A DNA stretch of 64,000 nucleotides from Certhia americana (lineage: Eukaryota; Chordata; Aves; Passeriformes; Certhiidae). Location of the stretch: positions 4,785,418 through 4,849,417 of the forward strand of contig CM031866.1 of assembly GCA_018697195.1 (NCBI GenBank). The letters are read 5' to 3'. The translations under genes and the position numbers were made by a program. The stretch's first letter is position 1, and every line of letters begins with the position of its first letter. The notes beneath the pieces were generated by a model. The model was not told the origin of the DNA. It saw only the letters and a list, made by a program, of their open reading frames with translations, and made no database searches. Below are positions 1-13,680 of this stretch, piece by piece.

Positions 1-2769
1 CTGTGTCTTTTGCAGCCCAAGACCCTCTTATATCACAGTGGTGATCAGCTGACTCTTTACTTACTCTATAGCTGCTTTTTAAAACGTAAAACATGTTTCC
101 CAGATTTAAATTGTCCTTGTGCACAAAGCAGCACTGGTGCATTTAACCCACCTGGATTCCCCTCTTTGCCATCCAAGGCTCCCCTGGACTCAGTATTCAG
201 TTTATGACAGGCAAGAGCCCTAAACTGCTTCGCACTGCAGCATTCTACCAAATAATCATTCACACACTGAATTAACTTGTCTGAATCCCAGTGAAGATGA
301 GGAACCAGTACATAAAAAGCCCCATGTAAGCCAAATGTTGATCCAGTTTGATTTGTTTTTAATGCCTCAGCTCACGTCAAGTCTCAGCTGGGATCTGACA
401 GCTTATTTCCACTGATTGGGGCAAACCCAAATATCTCAAAGGGTCAGGGAGAAACATTCAAAATAACTTTAGTAAGAGCACTGGTCACTCCCAGCTCCAT
501 TGCTCACATTGGAAGGAAGGAACACTTGTCCTTGCCTATCTCCCACTGTTTGCAAGCTGGTCCTGCAAGAAAAGCATGGGCAGCAAGGAAAAAATTATCC
601 ATCCCAGCATCTGAACATCTCCATGCCTTTGATAACTGATAAGTAAGATCCAGAGTGGGATCAGTATCTTTTGAATGTCCATCAGATTCAGAATCCTGAT
701 CTAGCAGATGAATGAGCCATCCAAGGGATGTGGATGAGAGGCTGAGCAGTCCCTGGAGCCAGGACAATGTTCAGGCAGAGAACAAAACTCTAATTTCAGC
801 AGAGCTAGACAGAAGTCAGATTGGGTCATATAAAAATCATCTTTCTTATGATCTCTCTTACTCTTGCACTTGTGGGGTGTTGGAACCCAACAGTGGATTA
901 AGGACCCTGGGGCTTTCAGGTTTGCTCCATACACAAGTGAGTCTCAGGAGAGGTGGGATGGGGTGAGACAAGCTCTGCACCAAATTAACTTGATAGCCAG
1001 CATTTAGTTATTCAAGCTGGCAACTGTGGGAAACCCTTAGAGTCTTCTCCCTGGGGTATCTCCACTAGTTACCTAGAAACCCAGGCTGAGTTTTACAAGC
1101 AGAAAATATGTTGGGAGGTATGTTTGCCTCATCTGCTTTAAAAAAGAGAGCTATTTTCCCCTTTTCCCCACCCAGCAATTTCATTAGCTGAGAACTATTT
1201 ATGGGCTTTAACTACCCCTCTCTTCTTTGCAGCCTGGATTTCCCAGCCTTAAGAACATCCCAGCCCCTTCCACTTCCAGCATTGTGGCCTCACCCAGAAG
1301 CAATCTGTGCAAGCTTCCATGGTATCCACAGAACTTTGTGTGAATAAGAAACCCTTTTATGAGTCTGATACCTCTGCATGCTGCGCTGAGACCTTAGAGA
1401 AAACTTCTTGTGAGAGACTTTGGTGGGGAGGGGGTGGGTGGGAATGGTTAGGGGCAAGGGCAGCCAGCCCATGATTGAACCCAGCAAGTTTTCCAGTTGA
1501 TTATCCTCTCTTTTTGTCCAGGACCGTGCTGAGATTTCTTTGCAGCCTGTTTGCTGAGCATCACAGAGCAAAGAGCCCAGCAGCCAGCGCTGGCAGCTCC
1601 TTATCCCTGCGCACCGAGCAGGGTGTGCTCTCCCTCCAGCCATCGGCTGCGGGTTGCAGCAGTGATTTCCCAAAGTTAGAGCATCGCTTTAACAAAGCAG
1701 AAGGGGGGTCAGTGGCAGGGAGGGAGACCAGAGAATTAGCCTTTCACCTCTAGAGGCCGTGGCTCAAAGCCTGGCTCAGGTTTCCAAGGAAAGCGACTCT
1801 GATGCGCTCCTCCCTCCGCAGCAGCCGAGCCAGCAGATGTGCTGCACTCCACATCCAGCCCAGCATCCCGGCATAGGATGTCCATGGGCTCCATTTCCCA
1901 GGGAACTTGGCCACACTGACAGTTTCATGGCTACAAATTGCCAGTGCAAAGGCCAGCAGCACCCAAGGCTGTGAAGGCAGGCTGGGAAACATTTCCCCAT
2001 TTATTTTCCTTGGGTTTGGTGATCCTTCTTCTCCAGTCCAACTAGACCAGCTGAAAATTTACTGACCCTTTCTATCTTTGCCATTCTAAAACTCTCTGTG
2101 ACAAATGAGGTGGCTAAAAATATAGAAAAAAATATAGTTTAACTACAAACTAGCGAGGATCATCACTTTTCTGTGGGGAATGCTGCTTTACGTGGGCTGA
2201 GCTGCTAGGGGATTTATTTCTTTTATTACATCAGAAAGAAGTAAAAAAATTGATTCTGGAAAAAAACACTGAACTCAAAAATCATCTCAAGCTCCTCAGA
2301 CTGTTCTTGGAGATAAGGCTGAGCTTGGCACTCAGAAATGTACTTTCAGAGAGGAAAATTTTTGCTGCTCTTCCTTATATTAACCATAGCCACCAGCTGC
2401 GAATTTTTTTCAACAGCCTTCTGGGAACAGTATCAAGGACAAAAATACAGCTTTGGAGATGAAGGTAGAGCAGTATAATTCAATTTTAAGAAGTGACAGC
2501 CAACAGGAGAGATGGGGTTTTAATTTTATCTGAGATGAGGCCAACTTAGGGGTCTGACATAAGTTTAAATTATTTGCATCTATAAAGTGCTCTGGTTTGG
2601 TTCAGTAAGAAGTGAAGCTGAGGTGTTCTTCCAAACCAGCTGATCTCCTGGCACCCTCAAAGAGGACATTTTACAGGGACAATAGACTTCTCAGCACTTC
2701 TAAATTTCCTGCTTCCTGACTTAAAGAAAAGTGGGATTGCTGAGTTTTGATTCATGGTGATACAGATGC

Positions 2770-2898
2770 TTTTGAGACCAGGTTGGATGGGGCATTAAGC
2801 AACCTGGTTTAGTGGGAGGTGTCCCTGCCCATGGCAGGACAGTGGAAACAGGTGAATTTTAAGGTCCCTTCCAACTGAAACCATGCTGTGATTCTCTG
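2770..2898 (+). repeat. CR1 retrotransposon 3' fragment
   Basis: The stretch has the order typical of a CR1 3' end: a purine-rich 'gaccaggttggatgg' block, 'gtccctgcccatggcagg', 'ttttaaggtcccttccaact', then 'ccatgctgtgattctctg'. It is plus-oriented and 5'-truncated, as CR1 copies usually are. Divergence is visible, for example in the disrupted 'ggttggaactgg' segment, so this is an old copy. Confidence 0.85.
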
Positions 2899-3879
2899 TG
2901 CAAGTACCAGTGAAGGATGGGGCAGGAGCACAGCTGGAAGTGAGCTGCAAATTGAGTTCCAGACAGGTTCACCCATTTTCAAGGCCAGACTCATTGACCA
3001 TGCACAAGATCAGTCCCCACACTTGTGTTCCAGAAGAAGCCAATGAATCTCAGGTAGATCAAGCACACCAGAGGCTCTTCCCTCCCCCAGCACAAACCTT
3101 CAGGGGCTCAGTGACCGCTGCCCTTCATGTCCTGTGCAAGCTCAGACCTTACACCGCCCACTGTGGGTGCACCCTGCAGACCTGCATGTTGGACACAGAC
3201 GGCCTAGAGCCTATCATTGTGAGCACAAGGTCTGAATTTGGGTCTCTGGGCTTCTGAACCCACCCATCTGTCCATGCAGGCACCCCACAGGGCTCAGCAT
3301 GGACGAGTGAGTTTTCCCTGCTCACATCACTGCTGCTTTGCAGGAAGCAGGGACCACCATGGCTGTCCAGCAGACACGACCCACTGGTGCTATTTTAACT
3401 TTAGGCATTTCTTTTTCCTTCATGGAGGAAAAAAACAAACACAAGACCTTTTGCACCTGGTGAGGAACGGCTGTTTGTTTAGAGAGCCAAATGAAGTCAT
3501 CGCTGAGACACGATGCCCTCACACCCCCTTTAATTCTCACTTGCCAGAAACCATAAGGGAGTGAAATGACCCATCACCATCCACAGCTGTCTGATACAAC
3601 CAGGAATGTTTCTGCCTCCTCCTCAGTCTCCTCTAACCATACAAAAGCCAAACTCATCATTGCCACTTAACACAAACAAAAAACTCATCTCCCTAGAATG
3701 AAAAGGAGGTGGGAATTACCGCACAAACAATTTTTCCTGCAAAATTGCTCTTCTAAGGATGGCTACAGCACTGAAGCCTGCCCTGCTCTGAGGTCTGACC
3801 AAAGCACTACACTAACCCCCAGCTCAAGCAAAATTGCCCTAAAGAAGCTCCATGCTCTAACACCACTCCTCAAGACAAA

Positions 3880-4400
3880 TGGAAAACTAAGCATTTTTAA
3901 TTTGCATTTTAAAACAAAGGCTTCTAATATCCAGACCATTAACTTGGCTATGAGGCTTTCACAGCAAAACTTGTTACCCACTGCGTGTTTTGTTGTCACT
4001 AAGGTATATTAAACACTATTAATTGTGATGCCTTGCTATTATGCTATTTGGAGATTTGCCACAAGCCCGCTTCCGCCCACCCTGTATTATGCTGTGAACC
4101 TTGGAGGCATTTTAAACATCTCGTGCAAAATTCATGAACGTGAAAAGGAGTCTGTCTATGTTTCCAATATCGTGAGGGGCTGGGGAGCCTTCCTGAAACC
4201 CAGCTCAGTTCAGGGCTCATCCTTAGCAGCTACTACATCTCAATCCAACCAGCCCAGCCCAGTCTCAAGCCCTGATTATTACCAAGGTCCATATGCACCT
4301 TCCTTCTAATGAATATAGGCTTTCGGACATCTCATGCATTATTTACCAAGGTGTGCTTATTATGATTGCAGTGATTTAAGGCAGTTTGTTACAGGCACAG
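3880..4400. promoter_or_regulatory. Candidate conserved non-coding element (upstream of RGMA)
   Basis: This AT-rich, repeat-free block carries a perfect octamer (ATTTGCAT, 3900-3907) and several TAAT/ATTA homeodomain cores, for example at 4015-4025. Its composition contrasts with the CT-rich flanks. The motifs are visible in the sequence. Enhancer function and conservation are inferred and were not tested by alignment. Confidence 0.3.
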
Positions 4401-6802
4401 CTCTGAGTGATTGCGATCAATAGAAGAAACAAGAACAAGCCAATCTGCATAGAACAACAGCCCGGGTCCTCAGGGGCTGTGCTTCCCTGGTTAACCCTTC
4501 CCAACCTGGCACAAAAGGGGCTTGCACTTGTTTGATAGACACGAAGAGTTCTCTGTCAGGCCTGCAAAGGGCTTCTTCTCCAGCTGTTTGCTGGGCAGGA
4601 TCCCACTGCTGGCACAACATTCCTCATGGTATTGAAGGTGCACCTTGGATGTGGCTGTACTCTGCTCAGTAGCAGATGTCATGCCCCCTCCTCCAAGCCC
4701 CATACACAAAACCTCCATCTCTTTTCTCAGACATGAATTCAGAAACAGTTGCTCTTGCTGCCAGCTGGGGAGAGCCCAGGTTTAACCCCTGAGGATGGCT
4801 AAGGCAGCAGGTATGAAGCAATTACTGCAGACAAATAGCTGGACACTGATTCTGCCTGCCTGAGAGTTCTCTCCTCAGCAAGAACTGGAAGGAGACAGGG
4901 AGAGTAGTTTTGTGATTTTCCAAGTTTGCAGACTCAGAGGTCAAAACTCTTTGCACCTGACACCTCCTAATGTACAGAATTATGGTTCAGCATTTGCTCT
5001 GTGCACCCTGGGAGCTGGAGCAGATCTCTGGGCCAGTCAGGATGACCCAAAGATGTTGTTGCAATGTCCCACCACAGCAGCCTGAGGTCCCAAATGCATG
5101 AGACTCCTTCCCTGTAGCACAGGGAGCAGGTAACTATGACCTCTGGGCAGAGCAGGAGTGTGGTTTAAGGACACAGTAAACACTGCTCTATATTTATCCA
5201 AAACTCCTCACATAAGGACTCTGGAGATGTCCTTCCCTATTGAGGACACGACTGGTCTCAGCTCACTTCACTTTTAATCAGAGCTTTGGATCGGACCTGG
5301 CACATGGGAAAATATTCATTACTTCAAAGGGGAAGCAAACAGGATGTCTGGACAAAGCACCAAATAAAAGGCTAATGACACAAATGGATATTTAATACAA
5401 TGACTTCCTCTGATTATCCTATAAGGAAACACTTCAAATGCTGTCCGTTTTCTACATCCTGCATCATTGCAACGTGCTTCAGAGGCTGGGAGGGAATTTT
5501 CCACACCACACACTGGTCAGGAGCCCTTACCTGCCTGCTGCAGACAATTTGGTATACCATGTACAACCTGCACAAGTGGCTCAGGGCCCTGGGATGCTCT
5601 GCCAAGAAGAAGGATGGAGCATTCTTCCTCCTCACCCTCAGTGTTCAGCAATCCCAGCATAGTGAGAAGGGTGACAAGGCACAGCTTTAGAGGCTGATCA
5701 CCTTACAAAGAAATTCCCATCGATTCAGAGGAGAGCAGAGTCACCTTTCCCCCTCTACTCTATCCCTGGGATAGCCAGCAGAGCCCCAGGAGCTGGGGAC
5801 ACTCTGCAAAGCACTGCTCGGGTTCAGCCCACAGACTGGCTCTCCAAAGGTCTGTCCCACAGCCCCAGGACACTTCTGTGCTGGGGAGGTCACTGAACAA
5901 ACAGAGTTTATCCCAAATCCCTGCTTAGATTAAACCAAGACAGGATTTCATTAGCAAGGCACTTGTTCTGCTGCTGCTGAAATCTCTGGAGAAAAGACAA
6001 CTGCAGCCTTTTTCTTCATAGCAACTGGAGGGAAGAGACAAGAACAAAGTAGTTCAGTTTTGAAAGAAAAAAAATTTGTTTCCAGAATCACCATCACCTG
6101 ATGATTGCTTTGGGTTAAACTAAATCCTACCCAACTGGCCAAGAGGCCAGAGACATCAATATGTAGGATTAAGCTTAGATTTCTTTTTGTTAATGAGAGA
6201 AGCCTGAAAAACTTCTCTGTAGAAATTACCTTTCATTTCTCTGTAATTTTGGATGTGAAAAATTCAAGTGAGAGTTGAGCTTTATATGGCTACTAAATAG
6301 CAAAATAATGACACCATTAGGAACACAAAGCTGAATGCAGAAAGTTCCTTTCTAGTTTAAACTAACAGATTTTGTTAACAGTTATTTCATTCCAGTGCCT
6401 AGCCAGCACTTTGTTTAAAAGAGATCTTTGTTAATATTTTGATACAGCTAATAAACATTATTAGGCAAACTTGCCTCTACACAGCTAAGGAAAACCTTCT
6501 AGCTAAACCAGAAGAGAACATTTGACAGTCCTAAAAATTCTAAGATAAGGAAATATATAGGAGAAACAGAAAGGAAATTCCCCCAACGTCAGTAGTCTTT
6601 AACCATTCCAGCAAAATTAAATACATAAATTAAATGAAGTCTAATTAAACAGCAAATTTTATTACAGGCTATTTTCAAGGCACTGTTCTTCCAATAAAGG
6701 AAATCTATAGTCTGGGGAGGAAGAGGAATACTTTCTAATGTCTTTTGAAGTCTGACTTTCTTCCAGCAATTTATACACTGTTTGCTGGGATAATTCCTCT
6801 GG

Positions 6803-6841
6803 AAAAAAAAAAAAAAAAAAAAAAAAAAAGGAAAAAAAAAA
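6803..6841. repeat. A-rich tract
   Basis: A run of 27 A is followed by GG and about nine more A. It could be a microsatellite or the tail of an old retroinsertion. I see no recognisable element body immediately 5' of it, so it is called a simple repeat only. Confidence 0.9.
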
Positions 6842-8384
6842 CAAAACTAGAATCCCTTTTTCATTTTTCAGCAGCATCCTTGGGCTATAACTTGCTTTCC
6901 TGGTGCAATAAAAAGAGTTGTGACCAATACAGCCATTGCTAGCAGTAACCAGACTCTGGTATCTTTGTACATGGTGTGAATTATAGTTATTTCTATACCA
7001 CTGATGCAATAGCAGCTTTCTACCCATCTTGAGTTGTTTCTAAGCTCAAGGGAAAGAGGTTCATTCAATACCATTTTTGCTGCACAGCTGCTTTAGGAAA
7101 GAAGCCAGTAAATGTTCCATCCCAGGCCAAGAAAAATAATTTTTAAGGATGAGATAAGACAGAATTTGAGCCCGTGTTTACAGCCCCCATTGCAACAAAG
7201 GCCAAGCCAACAGACCTGTGGGAAAGCCTCTCTATCTCACAGAGCATCAGTGGCACCAAGGAGTGTTTGCTCCAAAGAGGGACCACTCCTCCAAAACACC
7301 TTTCTGGAGCAACACAAGGGATTAACTGGTCTCATTATTTGATATCTCAAAGCTCCCTATTGATTCCCAACTACTGCTGACACTAGGGAACTACAATGAA
7401 TTGTGGTCAGTTTTCCTGCTGGGACAAAGCTGCTGGCAGCAACCCTCAGCAGGCAGAGCCTGTTGATCCCATTACCTGCTCACTCAGCCCAACACCAACA
7501 GAGAAATGAAGATGCAAAATCAGGAAAACACATTCTTTCAGATTCAAGGCCACCTCCTTCTTCTCTCACAGGAGTTCAAGGCTCCATCACCTCCTCCAGC
7601 CTGGGAAATAAACTCCTCTTCCCTCACCAATGAGCTGTTTCAACAGGCAGCAGCTGATGCTCGGCCACTTCCTCACATCCACCTCCAGCTGCTGGCGGAT
7701 CGCACAGCAGAGGAGGTGAAGTGTCACTGGGGCTTAGCAGCAAGATTGGACCTGCCCTTCTCCAGCTGCATCCGTTGTGCTCTTGGGGCTGGGCCAGGCT
7801 CAAGACAGAGGATCTGACGGGGTGGAAAAGGAAATTCTGTGCATTCCTCATCCGTAGCCTACATGCCAAGTGAAATGCAGCGATGAGCAGCCAGACTGGA
7901 GTGCTCGTCTGAGGCGTTGTGTGAGCTGCAGAAATTGCAGCGTTTTAAAGCACTGCTGTTGAGCTGGGTCCAGAGAAACCAGGCTGCTTGGGGTATGAAA
8001 TCATTAGCCCTCCAGTTGTACTGCTGCAACAGGTGAAATGTTGGGAGGAATGTAAATCCTGGGATATACCCTCCAAATACTGAATTCTGGCTTAGGAAAA
8101 ACACCTGCCCCAAAATGTTCTGAGCATGTGATTTTAATTTTCTATGACCTTTTTTCATCTCTCCTTAGTCAGGCACAAAAATATCCTCCTTAGAAAAATT
8201 TCTGCCTGGAAATGATGGTCCTTTTTCCCCAAGTCCTTTAAAAGGGGAGAAATTCACTTGTCTTCCAGAAATATGCTGCTATGAGCAAGCAGCGCCTGAA
8301 CTGCCTGTTTGGGGGAAGAAAAAAAATTTCATGTTCTGCATGGGGGATTCTCTCAATGCTCATCCATGCTCATCCCAGCTATAT

Positions 8385-8490
8385 CCTAAGCAGCCTGATC
8401 TAGCAGAAGGTGGCCCTGCCCATGGTGGTGGGGCTGGAACTGGATGGTCTTTAAGGTCTCTTCTGACTCAAAATGTTCTGTGATTCTATC
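8385..8490 (+). repeat. CR1 retrotransposon 3' fragment
   Basis: It contains 'cctgatctagcagaaggtgg', 'ccctgcccatggtggtggggctggaactggatggtctttaaggtctctt', and a terminal 'tgttctgtgattctat'. This matches the CR1 3' end with a degraded terminal octamer. It is plus-oriented and about 105 bp long. Confidence 0.9.
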
Positions 8491-8990
8491 CCAACAAACA
8501 CAACTGTAATGAAATTAAAACACAACACCAGGAAAGTCCAACATAAATGCAGTGTCACCCTGATAATTTCAATTGATAACAGTTGAAAAAGTCACTCTTT
8601 GGTTGCCTTCTGCCTCCTACCAGTGCATTATTAACTTTGTAAATGGAAATCTCCCATGAGCAGAGTCATGGCTGATAATCACAGCATCACAATAAATGCC
8701 CTTTGGTGCCCCCTCTGCCTTCAGAGGGTTTTGGGAGGGACTGTACTCCATCCCCATAAGAACACCAGCTCCTTTTCACCCCTTATAGCACTGTGTGGTT
8801 TGCTGGGTTGTTCCAGATCCAGTCACATCTCCTCAAGAACTGTTCACCCCAGGTAATTTTGCTCCCATGGTGTAGCTGGGGATCTGTGGGGATGAAGAAC
8901 ATAAAAGACACACAAAGTATGCCCCTTTTATAAGAAATGTTGGAGGTCTGTTCAATATTCATGTCCAGGGGTGCCTGTCAAGTATCCTGT

Positions 8991-9060
8991 GTCACAGGAA
9001 TTGGATTCAGTTATCTTTATGGGTCCTTTCCAACTCAGGATATTCTAAATATTCTGTGTG
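8991..9060 (+). repeat. Degraded CR1 3' fragment
   Basis: The segments 'ggaattggattcagttatctttatgggtcctttccaact' and 'atattctgtg' follow the CR1 terminal order with many substitutions. It is probably an older insertion than the copy about 500 bp upstream. Confidence 0.55.
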
Positions 9061-9920
9061 CAGTCAAACCTTTAAAACTTTCAGCATGAGGGAGCTGGAG
9101 CCAGCAACACTCATGCCTTAGGGAGAGAAGACTCATCTCTCCTAAAACATAACCTGTGCCTTCCCACCCCAGCCTGGCAGCCAAAATACCAGCCAATACC
9201 ACCACAGCTCCTCACCCACTCCATCCATGTCTGCTGCCTCCATGCCTGTGATGCATCCACTCTGCATCCATGTCTGTGATGAGCCAACAGTTCTGGCCCA
9301 GGATGGCTTGGACAGAGCTCACAGTCAGGTTTGAGTCCAGGCATTTCTGGCAAATGTACCTCTGATTCAATAACTACATTGGGTTTGGAGACCTGGCTTT
9401 TGAAAACACACCAGCTCAGCTAAAATCCCTTGGGAACAGAATGGAGAAGGGTGCCAAGAGCCAAAGGGAAACAAATTGCTCCAAGACTCTTACAGGAAGC
9501 CAGTCACACTCTATTGGCATTGGTCACACAATGTTTTCTGCACCACAAAAAAAAAGTTTCTGCCACTGCTACCACTTATTTTACTCCAGCACTGGGAAAA
9601 CACTCCTGTCTTTATAAAGCTGTTTCCTGAAAGGGTTCATAACCCTCCCACTTGTACCATTCAGTGTGGGACTGATTCCAAGCCACAGAGCAGGTGTGTG
9701 GCCCAAGTGCACTCAGTGGTCACCTCTGGTTGTTGCTGTGTCACATCTCCTTGGAGGAAGGTGCAACCCTCTTTGGACACCTATGCATTACTGTGATCCA
9801 GGAAGGAGGATGAACTTCAGGAGAGAAAAGCCAAGATATGCAATATATGAAGCATCATTATTAGGGAATCTCCAGATCTCTTGGTACCATACCCACAAAA
9901 CTAGAAGTGCCTAGAAATGT

Positions 9921-9974
9921 CGATGATTTATACCTCTAGTACACTTCTAGTGTAAAAATGTATAAATCATTGGG
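9921..9974. repeat. Perfect-stem hairpin (nested inverted repeat)
   Basis: Arms ATGATTTATAC (9923-9933) and GTATAAATCAT (9960-9970) are exact reverse complements. Two G-U pairs and one C-G pair extend the stem to about 14 bp as RNA. Inside the 26-nt loop lies a second hairpin, ACACT-tct-AGTGT (9941-9953). A third copy of TATAAATCAT follows at 9979-9988. The structure could be a remnant of a small inverted-repeat element or simply an AT-rich palindrome. Confidence 0.75.
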
Positions 9975-12879
9975 GATATATAAATCATGTCCAAGCAACT
10001 GACCTAAAATCACTTCTGCTTCCACATGAGGAACAGTTTTAGGCTGAGATGACTCTGACTCGAGCAGGTCAAGCTGCTACAAAAGAAACGGGTCACAGTT
10101 CAAGCATGCAGGAGGTATGTGGTGGGGATGCCACTGATACTTTGTCCATCAAAGGGCTCAGTTAACAGCTGTACCTGATGCCAGCAGCAACATATCAATG
10201 CTGCCTAAATGGCTTTTGGTGTTTAAACTTGCTCACATGTACGCTTCTTTCAGCTGGATTTGTTACTCTCAACATCCTTCCTAAACCATGCCATCAGTGC
10301 TCTCTACAAACTGAAGAAACTCTCCTTTGAGGGCTGATTTCTGCTGGTACTGCTCAAACTCAAATTCACATTCCTCTAGCCAAAATGGCCAATGAAATTT
10401 ATTGGGATAAATACCAGCAAAGACTTGTATTTCTTGGATAGAGCAGAAACCTCCCAAGTCAGGATAATGCCTGTAGGTGCAGCAGATGGAGCTTGTGCTG
10501 AGTTGGCACAGGGCTTGCTCTCTTGTTGAAGGACAAGTGACACAAGATCCGCAGCTTTTCTTCCACATTTCTTCACAGAAAACAGTTGGGATCCAGGAAC
10601 AGCCTTGCAGCACATGTGCTGGGGGTAAACAACTGCACTGCTTCTAAAACAGTACAAACAGTGCTACAACAACATGGACCAAAATCCTTGCCCTAAAAGG
10701 GTTTTTCCAGCCCTGTGTCCTGTGGCCCTGTTCCTTTGACCTTGCCTTTCTAACATTAACACATACCACACATTTTTCAAAAAGCAACCAGCAAAATGAG
10801 ATATTTCACTGCATCTGATCCTCCCAGGGAGAGATGAGAACAAAACCTCCTAATGCACATTAATCCCATCACCAGAGCACTGCTGAAAGATGGCTGATAC
10901 TTGGGACAGGAGCACTGGCAAGGGATAGGAAAGCCTGCATCAAGGCTCCCACATCCCACCCCAGCAGCGGCTGCCTATCAGTGGCTGGGGAAAATATTCT
11001 CAAATATAATTTTTTTCCATCAAAATTAAGTCTACAGCAAGGCTCACCTGTGATCACAAAGCAGGCAGCACCATGGTTCAGGTTCTGCAATCTGCCTGTG
11101 TAAGGTGTTGCATCAGGCAGAGGGTGGCCTGGCAGTTTTTGGGTGATGGGAAGCAAACCTCACATCTCTCCTTATTTTGGGTCAAATCCCCTCCTCAGCA
11201 GGAACCCTTGTGTCTCCATCTCAGAAAAACCCAGAAGGAGATAATTTGAATCCATGGAACCCTCAGCCACTGGTCTGGGGGAGAAGAAATCCTCTGGCAA
11301 ATCCATTGAAATACAAACAGAGCCTGGATGAAGGGTGACACCTTCAACAGGAGGAAGGGAGAGTCAAGCAGCAATTTCCATCCTGGGGCCGGGGCAGGTG
11401 GCAGCAGCAGCCGCTGGGACTGTGCACAGACTTGTTCTCATTTTTGTCCTTTGACCTTCTCCCCCTCAGCAGCTGAGCCTTGTTTACTGGCATTTCGGCA
11501 GCCCATCTCCTGTTTCCATTAACCCTCGGAGAGGTGGGAGGCAGAGGAAGGAATGGGTTTGCACACTGGGTGGTTGGTGCTCTGCGTGAAGGGCAGTGAG
11601 CTGCTCTCAGGATACACCATGGACACAGATTTATCCACGGGGGAAGCATGAGGACAGCAACCTGGCATGTTTTGCCTGGTCCACAGCAAACTGGGAGAGG
11701 CACAGCAGTTATAAGGACTCTGGAGCCACCAGTTTTGCCTCTGATGCTGCACATCTGGGGGGCTTCACTGTTCTGACAATTAGACAGACAGTGTCAAAAC
11801 TAGCCCTGCTTTGCCCTCAGGCTGTGTTTATTCAGCACAGAGATGAGACATTTTCAGCATTCCTCTACCAAGCCTGACCTTGTAAGAGAATAAAATCTGA
11901 AGGATCTGTCCCCCACAAATGACACCGTGGAGAATTCAATGCTCCTGAACAGCCATGCCCCATGGGTTAAATCCAAGAATTTAACATAAAAACAAAGGGA
12001 AAATATTGCCCTGCTGATATTGAGAGCCACTGAATGCAATGGATCTGAGCCACTTCTGGCCAAACAGATCAGAGATTAAAGGTACCTGCTACAGGCAGCA
12101 AGGCACATCACTCATTCTGCCTCTTGATAACACTGCAGTTACTACAGCATGGCTGGTACCTGGGTTATAGATCAGGATTTTTTGTGGGGACAGTCCTAGG
12201 ACAGTCCTGAGCCATCCTGGCTATGAGCCAGGACAGAGCTTCCCCATTCATTAATGTTCCAGGGGGCATATATCCAGGAAAACCCTCCCAAGTCTTCCCA
12301 TTTTCAATGCATAGTGAGAAATAAGCTCTGCTTCCCTGAAATATCATCCAGGCTTAGTTTTGGGGTATTTATATTTATAGTTTTTTGCTTATCTCTTCTC
12401 TTTTTCCTTTCTCTTTATGGAATCTATTGTTAGCAACAGAGAAGAAATTTCATCTGTGCACCACTGCCAACTGCAAGGTATCAGCCCTTGGTTTGGAGAC
12501 AACCATTCTCCAAGATAAATGCTGATTTTAGTGACAAGCTGTTATGCAGTTATTCAGGATAGACAGACAGACAGACTGAATCTCCTTCTGCTCCTAAAGT
12601 GTTTCAGTCAGGCCACAGTCAGTCAGCCTGGCTTAGCTGTAGGTTTATTTGCCATACAGGGACCTGACAGGTAGTGAAGGGCACAGATTTATCATTATTC
12701 CTGCAAGTACAGGCTCCCCACCCTGTGCCTGGGAATTAACAAATGGCACAAAGAACAAATTAAGGATCCCTCGGTCCCTGCAATGTCCTGCTTTGCTGCT
12801 GGCCCCAGGGACTGGACGCTCCCCTTCCCTTTGTCTGATCCACACTTGGGCAGGTGGCAGCCCCTCGCTGGACTAGACA

Positions 12880-13140
12880 CCCCGCAAACATCAGGGTGCT
12901 GATGAATATCCATCTAATTAGAATTACGGATTCTCCAGACCAACCCTCCGACTGCAGAAATTAGCTAGTTTATTCCAATAAAGATGCTAATACGGGGGCT
13001 TTGTGAAGGGCGAGAAATTCCCATTGTCATTCAGAAGCAATTTGTAGCGGATTTGAAGCCTTTGAAAAGGTGACGTGCTGGTGGCTGGGTTTGTATAATA
13101 CCCATCCCCGAAATTCACAGCTGAGCATTCTTCCCCTCCA
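12880..13140. promoter_or_regulatory. Candidate conserved non-coding element
   Basis: The block contains homeodomain cores (ctaattagaatta near 12914-12926), a SOX-like ccattgtc near 13021 and a CRE-like gtgacgtgc near 13070. It contains no repeat. Function is inferred from motif content only. Confidence 0.3.
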
Positions 13141-13339
13141 TATGCTTCAGTGCTGCCCAATTTGTATTCCCCCGGTGAGGAGGCACTGGAGCAGGGAGTG
13201 ACCGCAAGTCACCAGCAGCGAGGGGAGGGTGGCTGGTCCTGGGGAGGGGGGACATCAGCCCTGCACAGTGGGGCAGAAGGGCTTGGGCTTGGCTAACCTC
13301 CCTTCAGTGCACAGCCTGAAACAGCGAGAAAGATCTAAG

Positions 13340-13680
13340 GTGCCTTCAGACATTTCTATTAATTATTTAATTCTTCTTCGGGGTCTTCATGCCATTCTGC
13401 TGGCATTGAGACCCCTCCAAATTGCTCCTTTGCTTTGTGGAGCTCAGAGCTTCATTAGTCTTCATTTCTAGTGATTGATGTTGAATCTAACACTATCTCT
13501 CCAGAACAACCCCAAAATCCTTCGGTGAACTTTTCAATTGAATTTAACTTTACCTCACCATTCACTCTCCAGATGCAGCCTTCTGAACTGGAGGCTCCTC
13601 TGGTGGTGTCCTGCACGAATCACCTGATGGAACTGAATTATCTAGGGAGGCCTAAGCTCTCCAAATTGCTTGGCAAGTGA
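13340..13680. promoter_or_regulatory. Candidate conserved non-coding element
   Basis: A repeat-free AT-rich stretch with clustered homeodomain cores (attaattatttaatt near 13358-13372) and alternating AT-rich and GC-rich words. No coding potential was recognised. The call rests on composition and motif clustering only. Confidence 0.25.

Noticed and set aside
10281..10613. 110-codon minus-strand frame with a glutamate-rich segment
   Set aside because: No family recognised, no splice or codon signature, and isolated in intergenic DNA. Probably chance.
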